The notes beneath the pieces are model-generated. The model was not told the DNA's origin. It saw nothing but the letters and a program-made list of their open reading frames with translations, and searched no databases. From Coenobita brevimanus (Eukaryota; Arthropoda; Malacostraca; Decapoda; Coenobitidae), in contig CM064697.1 in the NCBI GenBank assembly GCA_032717465.1, positions 5,578,033 through 5,642,032 of the forward strand: 64,000 bases of DNA, read 5' to 3'. Positions 47,900 through 58,204 of the stretch are shown here, one piece after another (the first letter of the stretch is position 1; the number at the start of each line of letters is the position of its first letter). The translations under genes and the position numbers were made by a program.

Positions 47900-48034
47900 T
47901 TCACTTTGTCTTTATTTCCTTCATTCTTTCCTCTTCCTTCTGCCTATGGGTGACTCTACACTGAGTGACAAGCCAAATGGTTTCCTGTACACCAGTAAAT
48001 AATTTACTACGCTGGGTGGTAACCATATAACCAA
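47900..48034 (-). repeat. Hairpin-bearing dispersed repeat, copy 4 (partial)
   Basis: The + strand reads GTGACTCTACACTGAGTGAC, AAATGGTTTCCTGTACACCA and GCTGGGTGGTAACCATATAA, complementary to copy 3. The second hairpin arm is damaged. Confidence 0.65.
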
Positions 48035-48035
48035 A

Positions 48036-48255
48036 TTATGGAGCCTGGTGGTTTAGTGGGTAATTATGGTGCTCCAATCGGATTGAGCCTGTGCAGGTTT
48101 ATATCCAAGGGGTGGTTGGGGTTTATTGCTCATGTAATGCCACTCAGGGATGAGTGAGGCTGGTCACTCTCATCTTAAATGTCAGGACCAACTTGCCTAG
48201 CCCCAGGCTTCTACGCTCTTCATGGGGCAACACATGATTGGATGATATATGATGT
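48036..48255 (+). mobile_element. tRNA-derived SINE, copy 2
   Basis: GGAGCCTGGTGGTTTAGTGG (A-box-like), GGTGCTCCAATCGGATTGAG, GGTTTATATCC at 48096-48106 (B-box position), GGGGTTTATTGCTCATGTAA, TGCCACTCAGGGATGAGTGA, TAGCCCCAGGCTTCTACGCT and a GGATGATAT...ATG tail. It lies immediately next to hairpin-repeat copy 4. Confidence 0.8.
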
Positions 48256-49246
48256 ATGTATGTAAAATTGCCATCTCCCGATACTGAATGCTGAGGTGTA
48301 ACAAAATAAAGCTAATCACCAAGTGCTGTGAAAAGGATGTAGAGACATAGCAATGTCTTTTTCTGCTACAGAGCTACGTGAAATAAGCTGCAAAATGACA
48401 AAAGTCTTGACCAAGTAAAGGTGAGAAGAACTGCACTCTATGCTTGGGCTTCAACTGTGTACTCATGGCTGAGTTTTCTGCCTAAAAATGATGTGTGCAC
48501 CCTTAATTTCTAAACTTGTACTTATCCATACACTAGTTACTAAAAATTAACATGGAAAAGAAAGAAAAGTAAGTACAGTATCATTGTCTTGTATATTTAC
48601 CACATGCTTGCATGTACAAAATGACTTTTGTGGTATTCTTAAAAATGATTGGTTATGATTATAAATAGCATAATCTACAGAACTATTTACACTTTCTTAA
48701 ATTATTAATAAAGATCTTAAGACCAGTCAGATGACTTACATGACTGATAATAAAAAAAAATTATAGTGGTTACCTATAACATTTTCCTTACATTCCATTT
48801 ACAAACTAATTCCAATGATTCTATCATACATATATATATATATAAAACCAATAAGTTTCTGATCCATAAATTTTCAGGCTAAATTCCTATTATGCATTCA
48901 CGCATTAAAGCCAATATTCATGGGATTCTGCAGCACCTACTGGTCTTACTTGCCAAGATTTATAATGTTCACAATGACTTCAATATAATAGTTAAACACT
49001 TAAAAAGTCTGGTAGTTTTAACATAATAGAAAATGCAGCATCATGTGACTTGATACCTTGTACAGCATAGGACAATGACTCCTGACTTTCATGTGTACCA
49101 CCAATTAGGAACTGGGAACTTATGACTAAAAAAAACAGGCTTACATCTTACACCTCAAGTTCCAAACAATTTGCAATTTTTTATGATAACTTTGCTATCT
49201 GGTTGCCAAAATGAGAGAACAATTCCTTAATTTAGTCAACAGAACA
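48256..49246. other. No gene recognised
   Basis: AT-rich unique DNA with a short (TA)n at about 48829-48844. Confidence 0.55.
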
Positions 49247-49248
49247 TA

Positions 49249-50153
49249 AGAGGTGCTATCCAAAATTCTTTGGACTGAGATCACGACTCTTAAATGGGTT
49301 GTAGTGGCACAAAGCACTTCTAAAGTGGCAGTACTAAAATGCACTGTAAGTCAGTGTGCCATGCGAAGCGGAGCTACGTGGACGTGGGGATTAATGACAT
49401 TCGTTTGTTTTCTGTTGTGCACATCATCAGGTGATTTTCGAGATGAATATAAAAAAGGAACAGGAAATTTGCATCAAATTTTGTGCAAATCTCGGGAAAA
49501 GTGCAACAAAGACCTTGGCAATGATTCAACAAGTGTTTGGTGAGCAGTCTCTTGGTCAGACAGCCTCACCAAGACCCAAAAAGGCCAGACAGGAGAAAAG
49601 CAATGTCAAGAGCATGCTGATCATTTTCTTTGACATCAAGGGGATTGTCCACAAAGAATTCGTCCCAGCTGGCCAAACTGTCAATTTCAACTTTTACTGT
49701 GACGTTTTGGGGTGACTATGTGAAGATGCCAGAAGGCAATGCCCCGACCTCTGGTGAGACAACAACTGGCTGCTTCACCATGACAACATTCCGGCTCACA
49801 ATACGCCCAACACCCAGCAGTTCTTGGCCAAGAACAACATGGCTAATGTCTCCCCCCCCCCCTCCTCACTCACCAGATTTGGCCCTGTGTGACTTCTTTC
49901 TGTTCCCAAAAATGAAGATCAAGCTGAAAGGGCATCGTTTTGCTACCACCATGGACATCTAGAAAGAATAGCCACTGGTGCTCAACATTCATCAAAAGGG
50001 ACTTTCAGGGAGTGTTCAAGCAATGGAGCAAGCACTGGGACCGGTGTATCAATGCGCTGGGAAACTACTACAAGGGTGATGACGGCCAATAGGGGCTACA
50101 GTGAGTTTTCAGTTTTACATAGCATTAGTCCGGAAAATTTTGGATAGCACTCA
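49249..50153 (+). mobile_element. Internally deleted mariner-like element
   Basis: Terminal inverted repeats: left (A)GAGGTGCTATCCAAAATTC and TTTGGACTGA; right, reverse-complemented, GAGTGCTATCCAAAATTTTC CGGACTAA. TA target dinucleotides lie at 49247-49248 and 50154-50155. Fragments of a mariner transposase lie inside in shifting frames: QEICIKFCANLGKSATKTLA (N-terminal helix), MLIIFFDIKGIVHKEFVP (first Asp), HHDNIPAHNTP (second Asp) and SPDLALCDFFLFPKMKIKLK (third Asp). The helix-turn-helix to mid-domain portion between about 49555 and 49580 is deleted, so the element is about 0.9 kb rather than the usual 1.3 kb. Confidence 0.85.
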
Positions 50154-50343
50154 TAATTATGAGCAGCATTCATCACTTGCTCCTATTCTATTCTTTGTTA
50201 CTGTCTGACAGTTTTCCCTTACAGACAGTCCTCAGGATGAATGGGTTTAAGTACGGTACGATAATTCAGAATAAATGTCCGGGTACCTTCCAAGTTAGGC
50301 AGCAACATGAGTAAGCAAGCATATGTTATGTGATAACTGAACC

Positions 50344-50555
50344 CATGCCTGGTGGTTTGTGGGTTATGATGCTCCAGCTAGAGGAGGCTTATACAGGTTC
50401 AAGTCCTGAGTAAGGATCAGGTTTACTGCAAACATAATGCCACTTAGTGGCTAGTAATTTGCCACCCTCACCTTAAAAGTCTGGACTAAGTAACCTAACC
50501 CCAGACCCCTATGCTCCTGTTGGAGCAATAAAGGATTGGATATTGGATTTGAAGT
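50344..50555 (+). mobile_element. tRNA-derived SINE, copy 3 (best B box)
   Basis: TGCCTGGTGGTTTGTGGGTT (A-box-like), GATGCTCCAGCTAGAGGAGG, GGTTCAAGTCC at 50396-50406 (near-consensus pol III B box), ATAATGCCACTTAGTGGCTA, TAACCCCAGACCCCTATGCT and the end GGAGCAATAAAGGATTGGAT. It aligns along its length with copies 1 and 2. Confidence 0.82.
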
Positions 50556-51259
50556 ATAATACCTGTTTCATGCTTTCTATTAGCTTCTTCAAACTTCACA
50601 AACCACACTCAACAACAAATTAAAGCACTGTACCTAATAAACCATAAATACAACAGGGCTACCAGTATTCTGAATTCTCATTCATAATGAGATGTAAGTT
50701 CTATAGCTTTAAGTTCCACTGTTGCTATTTGGTGGTATTCATCAGGCAAGAGGTCAGTTCCTCACTATCTTTACCACAGGCAACTGAAGTTGGCAGACAG
50801 AGAGAAAAAGTGAGACAAGAAAATTCACAGCACTCAGAACTCTCACACTACAAAATAATCACATCATGAACTGTATAAGAGATACAGCACTGGAAACTGA
50901 TTGTATTAACCACATCTGTTGATTCTCCTCCATAAATGTTGCCCTGCCTTCATTGGCTCATTTGGCCTTACTAGCATAATAGTTATCTTGATTAATTTCT
51001 AAAACTTAATATACATCTCATGATTTAAACAAATCTAAATTCATTGGTGAACTTTTTCACTAATTATAAGGAAGGCTTGTGAAATACAATTCTATATGTA
51101 CTTGCAAAATTCTTTAAATAACAGTTTATATGACAAACATACCACATATATAACGGATGTAGTTATATGCCACAATGCTGACTATGGCAAAAGAAGGCTA
51201 TCACAACAGTCTGGAGATGAAAACTCTGTGATATAATCTATGTGACTGGAATGCCCTGC
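50556..51259. other. No gene recognised
   Basis: AT-rich unique sequence between the third SINE and the putative ROR 3' UTR. Confidence 0.5.
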
Positions 51260-52528
51260 TTTATTCCATAAGCTGATCGAGTAGAAATTAACTAATTTGC
51301 ATCAATTCCCTATACTGTATATCATAATCACATAAATTATTTGCACTTCACTGTTAATATAGCAATGTTCAACTAGCTTTTGTGCACTTCAAAATACCGG
51401 TAATTCAGACTCAACATTCATACTATCTCTACAGTACAGTATATAAAAGCAAGAAAGTAAACAAGTGGAACACACTGCTCAACCTTTTCTCTCTGTCCTA
51501 TTGTGTGACTATTTCTTTGTAGAATAACTGGTTGGCAATATCATACTGTATCTATCTTCATTAGATATATTGGGCTAAGAGGTCACAGCTGGGGTTAAAT
51601 GCAGAAAATTTTGTAATCAGCACATTAATATGGAGGGACCACAAGTCACTCATATCCATTTGTAACTTTACCAAGAATTCATATACTTTCTGTTAAATTA
51701 GCTAAAACAAGGTAAAGTGAGAAAAATATCACATTAACACTTACTGCATATAAGCAAATATGTTGACTTCATGACAACAATGTCAAGCAAAGTGCATATG
51801 GCAATAGCATGGGCATCAAAAATAAGTTATTTGATAAAGCTCGTCACATTTGTGCTAGGCATAAAAATGGTGACCTTTTTTAATGCAGTACATCCCACGC
51901 TAACACAAGATATGCAGCAATTTCTTCCAATAATTCATATTGTCACATCTTGCCAATAATAAAAAATATCTTCAACATTTCACTTCATATAGAACAGCAG
52001 TTAACTGTAGAATTTTTCAAGATACACCATATTTTTCATCTACAATAAATTCACTGTACACTGCACATAATGATTTTTCTTGTGCATATCTTGGCTTTAT
52101 GTTCCCAAGAGGGACACAGAAACTCTGGATACGGTACTACAGTATACAGTACTTCAAGAAATGGAGCAATATTTCACATACAACTTAATACTTTTTGTGT
52201 GTACATATTCTCACTGATCGGAATTCCTTTTAGTTACTTTCCAACACAATCTGATCATTAGTTTTGAGAGTGCACAAGTTTCTTGATAGTCACGTCCCTA
52301 CAGCTATGAAACACTCAAAAAATGAAAACATTATTGCAACAGCTTTGGAAGTCCTACAGCTATCACATTACTGTACTTGCTTCCAAAGCATCCAGATTCA
52401 ACACTGTTAGTTTCTAGAGTATTGTAAGACTCTCAACATTTACTAACATCATACTGGAAATGCAGTGAGATTCACAAACGCTCATGATGCAGTTTGTTCT
52501 TGACCACATGTCGATGGCACATAAGCAT
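51260..52528 (-). other. Probable ROR 3' UTR
   Basis: AT-rich DNA immediately 3' of the stop codon with no coding signal. A minus-strand AATAAA (TTTATT on the + strand at 51260-51265) is one candidate polyadenylation signal, giving a UTR of about 1.3 kb. Inferred from position only. Confidence 0.3.
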
Positions 52529-52964
52529 TTAGAGGTTCGCTAACTGAGTTTCTGTTCCCACATTCAAGGACTGTGGTTGTGCAACTCTCACAGTGACTGG
52601 GGACCCACCCATGACATTGCTTCTTTGGGCAAGATAAACTGTTTGTGGATGGCCCAAAGGTGCATTCAGCCTTGGATACAATGCTGGTATCATGCCTGGT
52701 GGAGGAACTGGCTGGTATGGTGCTGAATATGCTGGGGAGTGTGGGGGTCCTGGAGGAGGAAAGTGGGGTCCTGCTGGGTTGAAGGGGGGGCGGTGAAGAT
52801 GAGGCGGATGTGTGTTGGAGGAAAGATTGGTAGAGCCGGTGTTGTTGGAGGGCCCAGTGCTGGAATGTTGGGAACCAGAGTGGCCTGACACACTGCCACT
52901 CAGAGTTCCCACCAACCCACCGTTGTCCAGCCCTTGCCATGACCGCAGCCGCCCATGGATCTCT
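52529..52964 (-). CDS. ROR: ROR terminal exon: kinase end and Ser/Thr-Pro-rich tail
   Basis: The acceptor is CCGTTCCCAG; the first base completes Arg, giving F-REIHGRLRSWQGL, the standard end of a ROR kinase domain. A Gly/Ser/Thr/Asn-rich stretch follows, then a Pro/His-rich stretch (PPHLHRPPFNPAGPHFPPPG) with several PxxP and PPG motifs, then VYLAQRSNVMGGSPVTVRV and a C-terminus ...TETQLANL. The stop is TAA at 52529-52531. The S/T-rich plus Pro-rich order matches ROR tails, which recruit signalling partners; the exact sequence is poorly conserved. The frame also reads upstream of 52964, but the splice site and family alignment fix the exon start. Confidence 0.93.
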
Positions 52965-53279
52965 CTGGGAACGGGAATGGAAAAGCTGTTACCATTACTG
53001 TTGGTGCTTTTACACAATAGTGGAGAAGGATGCCTTAATATTTTGGCACTAATACAACAGGGAAGTCAGCTACACACACATCGCTTAACTCCCCTTCTAT
53101 ACACCAAAAGGAGGATAGCAAGCTGCAGGAGAAGAGTAACTTCAATATGCAACCTACTAGGTTTACATCTAAAGGAGTCTTGGGCAACAATAACAGCAAC
53201 ACAATGTGCTAAGAATCAAATTATTGCTTGTTCCTCGAAAGTATGTATTTGAAATCCTTAAACAGTCCTAAATTTTTAG

Positions 53280-53683
53280 GTAATTTACAATGTGTGAAGG
53301 TAATAATGACTGACACAGTGGGAAGATATGGTAGAGGATGGATACCAATATGGTAAATGAAAGTGTGTGAAGGAGAAAGGTGGAAGCTGATGTGGCTAAG
53401 GAACTGAAAAAGGATCACGGTGGCTGGATTATTTTCTATGGAGGGGTGCATGGCAGGATTTAGCACCTTTTTTTTAAGCTGACAGCTGTTGGATTGACTT
53501 GGTCTGATAGGTAAATGTGAGACTATATGAGGAATACATGTGTCTATTAGGTGGAGCAGGATTCCAGGAGCATAAATGGTAAACGAAATCAAGTACGGCC
53601 TAATTCACTGGTTTTCTGTACCCTACCTCACCCCACCTGCAAGTGGGAGAAAGAGGCAATATGATGATGAATGATGATGATGA
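53280..53683 (+). mobile_element. RTE-type LINE 3' end, diverged copy
   Basis: It aligns with 59320-59668: GTGGCTAAGGAACTGAAAAA, TGGCTGGATTATTTTCTATG, TTTAGCACCTTTTTTTTAAG, TTGGATTGACTTGGTCTGAT, AGGATTCCAGGAGCATAAAT and GGGAGAAAGAGGCAATATGA, with an (ATG)n tail. No frame survives. It lies in the last ROR intron, antisense to the gene. Confidence 0.6.
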
Positions 53684-54294
53684 CTTTTCTAGCCTATACA
53701 GTATAACTAACACTGTACAGCAAACTCACTATCTGACTATTGAAGGTACAGTATATGCATCTGGAAGAAATTAAGATTTCCAAGTCACCTGATAATTTTT
53801 AGGGAAATTTGTCTGAGACAAATATATTGGATGTGAAGGACAGAAAACTGAAAGGTATATCTTGGTGGATGGAGCATGTGTGGAGGACACCTATATGTAC
53901 TGTTTTCCATTACTATCAGTTACGGTAATGTGAGTCTGTTTTTTGTTACCAGATTCTAAGTCAAGGAGGTTTGAAAATTAGGGCGTGGCCTTTACCCCAA
54001 GTCTATTGTGGCCCACTAACTATGACACTGCACCCACAATCTATGAAGTGGACAGCGGATGCTGTGGGAGTTACATGTATGGAACTAATGGAGAGAAATT
54101 CTCATCTGAAGACAGCAATTGACAAGAATGAATGGCAGTTGGAATACGGATGACAATGAAGTGCATAAATGAAAAAGTTAAAAAGTACGGCTGGAAGCAA
54201 AGGTTACAGGTTCAATGAGTACGATGATATGCAATAAGGAAGAGGGCAAGGAAGAAAGGAAATTGCAGCATGACAGTACTGAGTTCCACAGTCA

Positions 54295-54715
54295 AATGTA
54301 TGGAAGTGAAGCTTGGACTCTGCTGGAAGAGGACAAGTTATGAGATGTGGAAATGAGTAATCTGAGAGGAGCATATGGAGTTAAATAGAGAAACAAACTG
54401 ACAAACAAGAATGTAGAAGAGCACTGTGGATTTGATGTGGATGTGCTAGAAAGCATTAAGAGAAGCACACTGAGATGATCTAGCCATATGGAGAGAATGG
54501 AGAATGAGAGACTAAGTAGGAAGGTGTATGGGAGTAAGGTGGAAGGGGAGAGGGAAATACAGAAACTGAGGATGAGATGGAGGGATAGGGCCGAGAGGTA
54601 TATGACTGACGTGGGGTGAGCTGAAGATGAATAACCTGAAAGATGAAGACTAAGTGACACATAGGTAATTTGTTTGTGGGCACCCCTTCCACGATTTAGG
54701 CATCAGGTTATAAAC
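54295..54715 (+). pseudogene. LINE C-terminal fragment, heavily decayed
   Basis: The + strand reads YGSEAWTLLEEDKL with a stop, then NKLTNKNVEEHCGFDVDVL, HMERMENERLSRKVYGSKVE and RMRWRDRAERYM. These match the frames at 46640-47265 with many stops. The 3' end TTGTTTGTGGGCACCCCTTC also corresponds. It sits in the last ROR intron, antisense to the gene. Confidence 0.7.
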
Positions 54716-54847
54716 ATATAAGTAGGAACAGTATATTAATGAAAAACATGTCTGAGGGCTGTTACAATTTTTTCTTTTAACTTAGCCAATATAAATCCTA
54801 TTAGTTTGTTCTAACAAAACAACCCTAAAAGGCTTCTGTGTACTAAC

Positions 54848-54993
54848 CTGAAGGTTGGCCTCCTACTGGGAGTCTCATGCCAGCACTCCACCATGAGAGC
54901 ATAAATACGAGGGGGACAGTCTTCAGGGCAAGGCAAGAGGTGACGCGACCGGATCATGTCAATAACCTCCTGGTTATTGTACCCATAGTATGG
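54848..54993 (-). CDS. ROR: ROR kinase exon: C-lobe end
   Basis: The acceptor is TTTTTTCCATCAG and the donor TTCAG|GTTAGT (phase 0 in, phase 2 out). It encodes [20 protein letters not shown], then [20 protein letters not shown] and TPSRRPTF. This is the kinase C-lobe. CPPR-Y-LM-ECW followed by RRP is the invariant end of tyrosine kinase subdomain XI. It is separated from the previous exon by a 7.8-kb intron full of mobile elements. Confidence 0.96.
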
Positions 54994-55232
54994 CTGATGG
55001 AAAAAATAAATAATCAACATAATGGTAATAGTAAAAAGATACATTACTGCTGATGACAAAATCACATGAAATGGTTTGGGCACATCTAACATCTGGTGGG
55101 AGAGAAAAAAAAATAAAAATAAAAAGTATCATTCTACTCCCACAAAATTCCATACAACTTTTCCTTCAGCACCATCCAACTAAAATGACTACAGCTGTAA
55201 TATAAATCCCTTAAAAAATGCTTATAGCTATA

Positions 55233-55835
55233 CACTCAATCCTCGTAAACCGCATGTTTATAAACCACGGATTCGTAAACCGCGGCAAAGTGGCTGTCAG
55301 ACTGCCGGCACCCTTAAACCGCTGTTAAGTCACGAAAATCGCAAACCTAGGCACCGAAGTGGGCCTTTTCCGAGGAGAATCGTAAACTGCGGCATTCAAT
55401 TTGATAACCGCGATCCAACAACCATCATCATCAAGCATCAGTCATCTCTGAGGCAGACTTTGAGGGCTTCCTGAGGGAGGCTGAGGAGCTGGAGAAGTGA
55501 GAACAGCATGAGGGAGCACCCCCACCTCATGCTGAGAGGTTCTAAGTTCTTCCCAACACCACCCCACTTCATTCATTTAGGCAATATCGTCATAGGATTA
55601 AGGTGAGATCCCTTAACATTGCTTATTTCTATTAAATACATGCACTGAATATTCCTAAATTTGTATGTTTGTGTTTGATGGTGCCTAGAGAGGTGTAGGT
55701 AGGGTGCTTTTGGGGGTGGTTGGCCAAAGTCCAGACTCTAATTTTTCACATAAGAGTTATAAATTATAAACCGCGGATTTTGTAAACCGGGGCAGTGGTC
55801 CAGCCCAAATTGCCGCGGTTTACGAGGATTGAGTG
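55233..55835. mobile_element. TA-flanked pogo/Tc1-like MITE, 603 bp
   Basis: Perfect 21-bp terminal inverted repeats beginning CACTCAATCCTCGTAAACCG, flanked by TA at 55231-55232 and 55836-55837. Subterminal copies of AAACCGCGG recur on both sides. The interior holds a short relic frame (ISEADFEGFLREAEELEK, stop) consistent with the extreme C-terminus of a lost transposase. It lies in the 7.8-kb ROR intron. Confidence 0.85.
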
Positions 55836-56276
55836 TAATATAAACCTATACAAAAATGCTTACAGCTATTACGGAGTGAAGTAGCCACTCCGTGAGTGGG
55901 AATGGCGCAAGTTCAAAATGGCGTCCTGTACATAGGGTATAAGAACGATTGCATGAAATGGTCACAAAGCCTAGTTCTACACTTATGAACCAAAAGACCT
56001 TCGCTATTCAAGTGCAAAACTACTTGCAAAGTCTTGCTAACTTATGTAGGAGCTGCAATATCAAACAGCAAAAATATCAGTTTTGTTCTTTGTTTCTTTT
56101 TCTTTCTTTTTTTCTTCTTCATCAGTAATAACTCCAAAACAAAAAGGCATACATGAGCGTACTATACACCAAAATGCTTGTTGTCAAGTGTAAATGTTTC
56201 TTTTCATGTTTAGAAAAGCATTCAGGCTATGGTTCACGAGTTACAGCCTGAAAACCGCATTGTGGTCATCCATGAA

Positions 56277-57728
56277 CATAGGTGGGCAGTACCAAGGTAC
56301 AAAAGTACCGAGTTACAGTACTGAGTTACAATTCGAGTACCGGTAGCAGTAGTGACACTACATTTTTCATCATGTACTGAAATTGGTACTGACGGTATAT
56401 TTTTAAGCATATTTTGTTGGTATTCGGTGCTGGTACATTTTATTTATCTATAATCACGCATTGTGTGATAAAAAAAGGTGAGGAGAAGGCCTACATGGGA
56501 GTGCTGCTGCCGACCCTGGCCATGTGCCTCAAGAAATTAAAAGAGGTGAAGGAAAGCACCGACCTCACAGTATGCTAGCCTCTAGTGAACGCTGTGATTG
56601 GGGGTGTGACAAGCAGGTTCGGCCATCGTTTTGAGGACAGTTACTGCGTGCTTGCTGCTGCCTTTCATCCCCAATTCAAGCTATCGTGGTTGGCATGGTT
56701 ACCCGAGTCTGCCTCCTACGACATAGAGAAAATGAGGAGGAGGATGGAGAAGAAGATGGTGTCACTACTGGAAAGCAAGCTAGAGGATGTGGAGAGCAGC
56801 ACCACTGATGATGATGACGAGCAGGACATTAAGGAAGAGTTTTTCGAACCCCTCTATGTAAAAGGGAGGAAGAAAAGGGAGACTGGGATAAAGCTAGTAA
56901 AGGAATTTTTAGAGAAACCCCAGAAACATAAAATCAACAAGGACTGTTTTCCTTCCAAGGTTTTCAGAGACTTATTTGCAACTTATAACATGCTAATACC
57001 ATCCAGTGCTGCTGTGGAACGTCTGTTTTCATTGGGGAAGGATGTGCTCAAACCAAAACAGGCGGGACTCAGTGACTATAATATTGAAGTACTCATTTTC
57101 CTCAAGGGCAACAGTAGAAAACTGAAGTGCACTGTGTAATTATTAATCAGATTATCGTGCATGTAATGACACGATGTAGTCATACAATTGTGTTTATTTT
57201 GATAAACACTAAACTAGGTGTATAAGAATGTGAATTACAGTGGCCAGTTAAAGTTTAGCGATCTATGTATTGAAAGTAAAGGACTAAACAGCCAGACCCT
57301 GTCTTCCCCCTTACTATTTTTTAAGTCAGCCCACACTCCACTGACTGGGCTAATGTATGGCCTGGCCTGCATTACAGGTGTAGGAAATCTTTAAACAAAC
57401 GAACGAATGAATGGTCGCAAAACCTTGTGCTTTAGTCACCCCATAGTTAATGTGACTGTGACAGTTGTCAGACATCTTTCATCTCTCCTCAGGTCTGGCT
57501 CTTCTGACAAGACTGGTCCCTGGGTCCTCAGTGTGGGGAAAAAAAAAAAAAAAAAAAAAAAAAAATCAATACTGAGCAAGTTTACTTGATTCATATTCAT
57601 GTACTGAGTACCAAGTCAGTACTCGGTACTTTTTTTTTTGTACCGGTACCAGTAATGATACTACAATTTTAGGCAAGTACCGGTATTGTTACTGATAGTA
57701 CTTTTTGTGTACCGGGTGCCCACTTCTG
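56277..57728 (+). mobile_element. hAT-family element with TIRs and 8-bp TSD, truncated transposase
   Basis: The left end CATAGGTGGGCAGTACCAAG GTACAAAAGTACC and the right end (reverse complement CAGAAGTGGGCACCCGGTAC ACAAAAAGTACT) are inverted repeats. TSD-like octamers TCCATGAA (56269-56276) and TCCATAAG (57729-57736) match at 6 of 8 positions, the hAT target length. Subterminal DNA is rich in palindromic TACCGGTA/GTACTGAGTA motifs. The inside carries the transposase C-terminal half (56585-57139) and a poly(A) tract at about 57538-57565. The N-terminal part of the transposase is lost. Confidence 0.8.
56585..57139 (+). pseudogene. hAT transposase C-terminal half (ZBED-like)
   Basis: Open frame of 184 codons, preceded by an in-frame-like relic (KAYMGVLLPTLAMCLKKLKE) ending in a stop near 56576. 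It includes RFGHRFEDSYCVLAAAFHPQ, FKLSWL, an acidic linker SSTTDDDDEQDIKEE, and the dimerisation segment KVFRDLFATYNMLIPSSAAV ERLFSLGKDVLKPKQAGLSD and the end IEVLIFLKGNSR. (A/S)SAAVERLFS-G is the conserved hAT C-terminal motif that includes the catalytic-core Glu neighbourhood. The DNA-binding BED finger and the first catalytic Asp regions are absent, so it cannot be active. Confidence 0.82.
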
Positions 57729-58204
57729 TCCATAAGTACACCATTCTGCACAATATTAGTTAGCTACAGCTCGCCAGCCATTAAAGAGCGTACCAAAATG
57801 CTTTTTTTCATGAGAAGGCATCCTTGTTTTAGTCTTTCAGCAACAATGGAGCTATGTTCAACAAGCCAACAGCAGTCTATACAGCATCGCTCTACCGTAG
57901 CTAGCTACAGCTTTCCGCATTATTCTCTGGGTCTCAACTTTATCTCTACTTTTCGACAACAGTGCTTTCTACTTTAGTGTAGAAGGCTAACAACAGGTTA
58001 AATGCTACCTTGAATACCAGTCAGTCCTGGGAGGGGGGCTAGTTTTCTACTGGCTTTCATGACGAAGCCTAAGTGATGAATTTCAGGATACTTCTCCGTC
58101 GCACGTATGTGCATGCCTGCATGGTGTTACGCATGCGTACATGCATAATATCTAGTGTTTGCCCACAGTGTGACATAGTGCTACAGACCATGTTACCTTC
58201 TCAT

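Noticed and set aside
53221..53592. 123-codon minus-strand frame in the last ROR intron
   Set aside because: It is antisense to a diverged RTE 3' end, which explains the sequence better.
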